From assembly GCA_947846985.1 (NCBI GenBank), contig CANTUZ010000025.1, positions 992,001 to 1,056,000 of the forward strand: a DNA stretch of 64,000 nt, given 5' to 3'. A model generated the notes under the pieces. The model did not search any database. It saw only the letters and a list, made by a program, of their open reading frames with translations, and was not told where the DNA came from. Every line of letters begins with the position of its first letter. The first letter of the stretch is position 1. Position numbers and translations under genes: made by a program. This document shows positions 58,056-64,000 of this stretch, piece after piece. The DNA is from Fratercula arctica. Lineage: Eukaryota; Chordata; Aves; Charadriiformes; Alcidae.

Positions 58056-60272
58056 AAACTGTATACTCCATGTTTGCCACTTAAAACAAGGCACTCCTAA
58101 TTTTATCTACTATGTGTCACTTTTGAAGTGGTTACTCTTCTACTGTTCAATTAAGCTAACTTGAAATGTTCTTTCTGATAGTGAACACACATTTCATTTT
58201 TTTCTAAAAAATAAAGTTATTCAGCAGAAAGTGCATTCTTGCTGAACAATGTGGTAGAGCTAGAAAGGCCTGTGGTGTATTTTGATTTTGCTTAACCACT
58301 ACATGCTAAAAAGAGTCTTAACAATAAATGTCTTTCCACAGTAGTATTTCCTTTTAAAAAACACCATGTGGTTTTGATGTTGTCTTTTTTTGTACTAGAC
58401 TTTAAGGTTTCATCTACATTGTTTTAATATACACTAAAGAGTTTGAAAAACAAAGTTATTACAGCAACAATCAGTACATTCTATAATTTTTCAGAGTAGC
58501 ATTCCTGTGTAAAAAATCTTATCATGAGTGAGCGGACTGCAAATTGGCAAAATATTCCAGAAGTGTAATGCAAAAAATTGTCAAGTTCTTTGGCATTTCG
58601 GTATTAGAGCTAATACCAGGTGATGAACCATAAACTCATATCTCCAGTGCAAATAGGGAAAAGAGCTTATGCAGCTTTGCAGGAAGTGGACCATTGAAGG
58701 TTTTATAGGTTAGAAAAAGAATTTTAAAATCAGTCCTCTGCTTCACAGGTAAGTAGTGTAATGAACAAAGTAACTACAGTATGTTCTGAGGCTTGGGAGC
58801 AAGTTAACAAACTGACAAGAGCATTTTTCAAAAGCTCTGCAGAAGTGCCATAGACCTACTCAGTGTCTGAGTTCCTCAGGCATCCAAAAATGTATTCCAA
58901 GAACTTGCAAGTATTATGATGTGCCTTCAATTGATTCTCTTTGAAAAAAAAAGTAAGCAAAAACTTTACACTCCAAGAATATTCTTCTCCTTTATTTTTA
59001 TGAATCAAGTTAAATAAGCAGTATTTCTAATGCTCACAAATAGGAATCTTCTACCCCTTGTTTATAATCTGTGCACATGCCTCTACATTCCTCAGAGGAA
59101 TGATGATTTGTAGAGCTCTAAACCATTAAAGGGGGCCCAGGATGAAGGACTGTGAGTGGGTGGAGATCAGTCAATGAGTTTTTCTTGTTCTAGTCCCATG
59201 CTGTCAAAGGGGAGACTAGGGTCAGAAAATGTTTTCCTCCTTCCTGGTCTGTCTGCTAGAAGAGGAGATTGAGGTCAGTGAAGAATTTTCTACTTCCCTG
59301 TGCTGTCTAGGAAGGAGACTAGGAAGGAGCTGGCTCAGTGAACTACATACAGAACTGCAAGGATTGCATGCATGGAAAACCAAGCAGCCCTTTGTTTTTA
59401 TTTGTTTGCTTTGGCTACCTTTTCGAGAATACACATGTGCAATGAGAAAAATCCTCTTAAGTCCAACAGCAGGAAGCCCTTTATGCTGTGGGATCTGAAG
59501 AAGTTAGCAATTGTTACAGCTTAAAGCACTGTTGCCATCTAATGAGCAAGAGTTAATAAAATTAAGTGGTAAACCAATATGTGAATTATGAAGGTCTTCT
59601 CTCACTAATGGGAGTTATCCAATATCCCATAAATGCTCATTAAGTGTTGCATATACTCAGTTGTAAAGTCTTCCATTGTTTCAGTAGCATTAGCTTGAAA
59701 TTATATTCTGTGATCATAGAAAAAAATTATTAAAGAGTTTTGTTGCTTGTACTTATTTCTCTCTCTGTATTTTTTCCTCTCTCTTATTTCTTTCTCTATT
59801 TTTTTCACCTCTCTTTCCCTAAGTCTGTGGTAGCATTATTTATGGGAGTAATTTTTCACTCTTTTAAAATGAAGAAAACCTTGAAAACATCTGGATAGAT
59901 GTTACCATAATGAGCCAAATTAATCCCCAGTGTAAATCCATTTATTTCAGCAGAACTACACTAAGGATGAATCTGTGTCAAAAATGTCTAAAACAAATGT
60001 AATGAAGATATAAGGCTCAAATAAAAAATTAGAACAGAACAATGCATCTGTTGAGTGCTTTCAAACTGTCTGCACCTTATTGTGATTCCAAAGAAGCCCT
60101 AAAGTAAAAACATGAAGAACTCTGCCATAGTTCTCTGATTTGAAGTGTCACAGAATCAGTTAGCATTACTTTTCTGGTATGCAAAAAAAAGAGATGGTGT
60201 TAACAGGGAATACACAGTTCTGAATAACAAGATCCTTGAGATTTGGGAGACAGCTGAAAAACCTGGATGTAT
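58056..60272. other. AT-rich intergenic sequence
   Basis: No recognised element. A pyrimidine-rich stretch lies at 59755-59820. The segment 58620-58760 looked faintly like an old interspersed repeat but could not be assigned. Confidence 0.55.
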
Positions 60273-62534
60273 TCATAGAATCATAGAATGGCTTGGGTTA
60301 GCAGGGACCTTTAAAGATCATCTAGTCCAATCCCCCTGCCATGGGCAGGGACATCTTTAACTAGATCAAGTTGTTCAAAGCCCCATCCAACCTGACCTTG
60401 AACACTTCCAATGATGGGGTATCCACAACTTCTCTGGGCAACCTGTTCCAGTGTCTCACCACCCCCATCGTGAAAAAATGCCTTCCTGATATCCAATCTA
60501 AATCTACCCTCTTTCAGTTTAAAACCATTACCCCTTGTCCTATCACCACAGGCCGCAGTAAAAAGTCTCTCTCCATCTTTCTTATAAGCCCCCTTTAAGT
60601 ATTGAAAGGCTGCAATAAGGTCTCCCCAGAGCCTTCTCTTTTCCCAGCCTGAACAACCCCAGCTCTCTCAGCCTGTCTTCACAGGAGAGGTGTTCCAGCC
60701 CTCTGATCACCTTTGTGGCCTTCCTCTGGACCCACTCTAACACGTTAATGTCTTTCTTGTCCTGGGGGCCCAGAGCTGGATGCAGTACTCCAGGTGGGGT
60801 CTCACCAGAGTGGAGTAGAGGGGCAGAATCACCTCCCTTGACCTGCTGGCCACGCTTCTTTTGATGCAGCCCAGGATACAATTGGCTTTCTGGGCTGCAA
60901 GCGTGCATTGCCGGCTCATGTCCAATTTTTCATCCACCAGTATACCCAGGTTCTTCTCTGTAGGGCTGCTCTCAATCAGTTCATCCCCCCGTCTGCACTG
61001 ATATTAGGGATTGCCGTGACCCAGGTGCAGGACTTTGCACTCAGCCTTGTTGAACTTCATGAGGTTCCCATGGGCCCACTCCTCAGGCCTGTCAAGGTCC
61101 CTCTGGATGGCATCCCTTCCCTCCAGCGAATCAACTGCACCCCTCAGCTTGGTGTCATCTGCAGCCTTGCTGAGGGTGCAGTCAGTCACACTGTCTATGT
61201 TGTTGATGAAGATATTAAGTAGTATTGGTCCCAGTACGGACCCTTGAGGGACATCACTTGTTACTGGTTTCCAGTTTGACATTGAGCCGTTGACTGTAAC
61301 GCGGCCATCCAGCCAATTCCTTACCCATCTAATAGTCCATCCATCAAACCCAGATCTCTCCAATTTAGCAGCAAGAATGTTGTGGGGGACCATGTCAAAA
61401 GCCATATGTCGTGGTTTGGCCTCAGATGGCAACAAAGACAGTCTTCCCAGTACGGGAAGGATCAGAAGAAAAAGGCAAAACTCTTGGGTTGAGACAAAGG
61501 CAGTTTAACAGAACAGCAAAGGGAACAAGAAAACAACAACAATAACACGGACAGAGGAATATACAAACACGATTACGGAACCGCTGCTCCCCACCGCTCA
61601 CCGACCAGACCCAGGATGCCCCAGCCCACTCCAAGCCACGACTTCCTGCCCCCTCCCCTGGCAGCTCAGGGTGGGCATGGCTCACATGGCATGGAGTACC
61701 CGTGTCCTGGGGAGAATTAACCCTATCCCCGCTGGAACCAGGACACCTTACAAATGTCAAGATAGATGACATCAGTTGCTCTTCCCTTGTCCGCTGATGC
61801 AGTCACTCCAAAGTAGAAGGCCACCAGATTAGTTCAGGCATGATTTGCCCTTGGTGAAGGCATGTTGACTGTCTCTAATCACCTCCCTGTCTTCCATATG
61901 CTTCAACATGTCTTCCAGGAGGATCTATCTGTTCCATGATCTTAGCAGGCACAGAGGTGAGGCCAACTGGTTGGTAGTTCCCAGGGTCCTCCTTTCTACC
62001 CCTTTTAAAAATGGGTGCAATGTTTCCCTTTCTTCCAGTCACCAGGGACTTCACCTGACTGCCATGACTTTTCAAATATGATGAAGAGTGGTTTGGCAAC
62101 TACACCAGCCAATTCCCTCAGGACCCTGGGGTGCATCTCATCGGGTCCCATGGACTTTTGTGTGTTCAGGTTCCTCAGGTGGTGTCAAACCTGATTTTCT
62201 CCTGCAATAGGAGGGTCTTCATTCCCTCAGTCCCTGGCCTGAGGTTCAGGGGCTTGAGAGATGTGGGAAGAGAGATTACTATTGAAAACTGAGGCAAAAA
62301 AATTGTTGAATACCTCAGCCTTCTCCATGTTGGTTGTCACCAGCTCTCCTGTCTTATTTACCAGGTGGGGTGCATTTTCTTTAATCTCCCTTTTCTGGCC
62401 AACATACCTGTAGAAGCCCTTCTTATTATTCTTTGCATCCCTTGCCAAATTGAGCTCCAACTGTGCCTTAGATTTCCTGATCCCATCCCTACACACCCAG
62501 GCAGCATCACTATATTCTTCACAGGATACATGTC
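60273..62534 (-). pseudogene. CR1 ORF2 and 3' tail, split by an LTR
   Basis: On the minus strand the element runs from the ORF2 linker (124-codon frame 62227-62601: [19 protein letters not shown]) through RT start (61875-62099, [10 protein letters not shown]), motif A region (FDMVPHNIL near 61380-61405) and VPQGSVLGP, to the C-terminal domain and tail at 60273. In the FADD region the frame reads KAADDTK (61004-61435 frame), so the Asp pair is kept but the preceding Phe is changed. Several frameshifts. A 339-bp LTR lies at 61407-61745, and another LTR bounds the element at 62535. Confidence 0.88.
61407..61745 (-). mobile_element. 339-bp solo LTR in CR1
   Basis: It runs from TGTCGTGG to CCAGGACA, the reverse complement of the family at 7113-7451 and equal in length. 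Flanks CCATA (61402-61406) and CCTTA (61746-61750) form a target duplication with one mismatch. CR1 is continuous when the LTR and one copy are removed. Confidence 0.9.
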
Positions 62535-63486
62535 TGTGGTGGGTTGATCTTGGCTGACAACCAGGTGCCCACCAAGCCACTCTATCACTTTCCCTCCTCA
62601 ACAGGACAGGGGAGAGAAAATATGATGGAAAGTTTGTGGGTCAAGATAAGGACAGGGAGATTACTTAACAATTACTGTCATGGGCAAAAAAGATTTGATT
62701 GGGGAAATTAATTTAATTTATTGACAATAAATCAGAGTAGGATAACAAGAAAGAAGAACAAATCTAAAAACACGTTCTCCCCAGCCCTCCCTTCTTCCCA
62801 AGCACAACTTCACTCCTGACTCTTCTACTTCCTCCCCCCGAGCAGTGCAGGGGGATGGAAAATGGGGATTGTGGTCAGTTCATAATGCATTGTCTCTGCC
62901 GCTCCTTCTTTCTCATGTTCTTCCCCTGCTCCAGCGTGAGGTCCCTTCCACAGAAGACATTCCTCCACAAACTTCTCCAATGTGGATAATTTCCATGGGC
63001 TACAGCTCTTCATGAACTGCTTCAGCATGGGTCCTTTCCACAGGGTGCAGTCCTTCAGGAACAGACTGCTCCAGTGTGGGTTCCCTGTGGGGCCATAGGT
63101 CATGCCAGAAAACTTGCTCCTGCATGGGCTCCCCTCCACAGGCCACAGTTCCTGCCAGGAGCCTGCTCCAGTGTGGGCTATCCATGGGCTGCAGCTTCCT
63201 TCAGGGTACATACACCTGCTCCTGTGTGGCATCCTCCATGGGTTGCAGGTACATATCATCTGCTCCACCATGGTCCTTCGTGGGCTGCAGGGGGAGAACC
63301 TGCATTGCCGTGGTCTTCACCATGGGTGCAGGGGAATCTCTGCTCTGGCACCTGGAGTACCTCCTCCCTCTCCTTCTTCACTGACCTTGGAGTCTGCAGG
63401 GTTGTTTCACATACTCTCACTCCTCTCTCCCAACTGTTATTGCGCAGCAGTTTTTTTCTCCTTCTTAAATATGTTATCACAGAGAT
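62535..63486 (-). mobile_element. LTR of the second family, 5'-truncated
   Basis: It begins TGTGGTGGGTTGATC (the 3' end on the minus strand). It continues through a polyadenylation-signal region (GACAATAAATC complement, near 62720) and the CTGCTCCAG subrepeats (62925-63235), then stops at 63486 in the core promoter region, where a different LTR begins. With 55697-56487 it covers the whole family. Confidence 0.82.
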
Positions 63487-64000
63487 GCTGGTTTTGGCTT
63501 GCACAGAGTCAGTTTTCTTCCTAGTAGCTTGTATGGGGCTATGTTTTGGATTTGTGCTGGAAACAGTGTTGATACCACAGGGATGTTTTAGTTACTGCTG
63601 AGCAGTGCTTACACAGAGTCAAGGCCTTTTCTGCTCCTCACACAGCCCTGCCAGTGAGTAGGCTGGGGGTGTACAAGAAGCTGGGAGGGGACACAGCTGG
63701 GACAGCTGACCCCAACTGACCAAAGGGATATTCCATATCATATGACATCATGCTCACCAATAAAAGCTGGGGGAAGGTTAGTGGGGGGGGGGGGGCACTG
63801 CTCAGGGACTGGCTGGGCATCGGTTCGTTGGTGGTGAGCAATTGTTTTGCATGACTTGCCTTTATTGGGTTTTATATCTCTCTCTCTGTTATTTTCCTTT
63901 TCATTGCAATATTATTATTATTATAACTACTACTACTATTTTATTTTATTTCAATTATTAAACTGTTCTTATCTCAACCCACGAGTGTTCTCACTTTTAT
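63487..64000 (+). mobile_element. LTR of 2014-2595 family, cut by window end
   Basis: It starts at GCTGGTTTTGGCTTG, missing the first bases of TGTCCTGG. It has the AATAAAAG box near 63760, a G-run at 63782-63794, and ends in ATCTCAACCCACGAG at the window edge. An ATT/ACT-rich run is at about 63910-63945. Confidence 0.85.

Noticed and set aside
58620..58760. Possible ancient SINE or LINE remnant
   Set aside because: The resemblance was too weak to assign by eye; a repeat-library search would decide.

Overview
This window is gene-poor avian DNA. The evidence is the abundance of CR1 LINEs (3' tails of repeated ATTCTATG-type octamers, ORF1 with a CxxC and coiled coil, ORF2 with endonuclease and a FADD reverse transcriptase) and of LTRs that start TGTCCTGG and belong to several bird-type endogenous retrovirus (ERV) families. 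No complete host gene was found. The only host-gene candidates are a CpG-rich block at about 51.4-52.9 kb and one possible terminal coding exon on the minus strand at 54380-54718. The species cannot be named from the sequence. The dense, nested ERVs and the long inverted repeat would suit a sex-linked (W or Z) or other low-recombination region, but that is a guess.

Layout. 1-4.2 kb: minus-strand LTR, then a decayed plus-strand ERV pol/3' region broken by a solo LTR and a CR1. 4.2-6.85 kb: CR1, then a minus-strand ERV 3' end carrying another CR1. 6.85-10.335 kb: 5' half of a plus-strand ERV (LTR with a nested solo LTR, lysine-type primer binding site, a leader ORF with membrane segments, a Pro/Ala-rich tract and decayed gag). 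10.336-18.298 kb: left arm of a nearly perfect inverted repeat of about 8 kb. It holds 1.8 kb of single-copy-looking sequence, a pol (RNase H/integrase) remnant, a 3' LTR and two head-to-head CR1s. 18.3-37.05 kb: spacer with two LTRs, a CR1 cluster at 27.7-35.2 kb and AT-rich sequence. 37.052-45.013 kb: right arm, the mirror image of the left. 45.9-47.7 kb: a third, direct copy of 1,047 bp of the same pol, followed by a diverged ERV 3' end. 47.7-55 kb: single-copy-looking sequence with the CpG-rich block and candidate exon. 55-64 kb: LTRs of three families and two CR1 copies separated by AT-rich sequence; the last LTR runs off the window.

How the parts relate. The three pol copies share the same frameshift, stop codon and RNase H active-site change. 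They were therefore copied as DNA after the element was already dead, rather than arriving by separate retrotransposition. The inner end of the inverted repeat lies in CR1 3' tails, its outer left end lies in ERV gag, and the third pol copy begins at a six-base match to a CR1. Repeat-assisted template switching or recombination fits these junctions. No open frame looks able to produce a complete retroviral polyprotein. The best-preserved coding sequence is a CR1 ORF2 at 31.4-33.6 kb.
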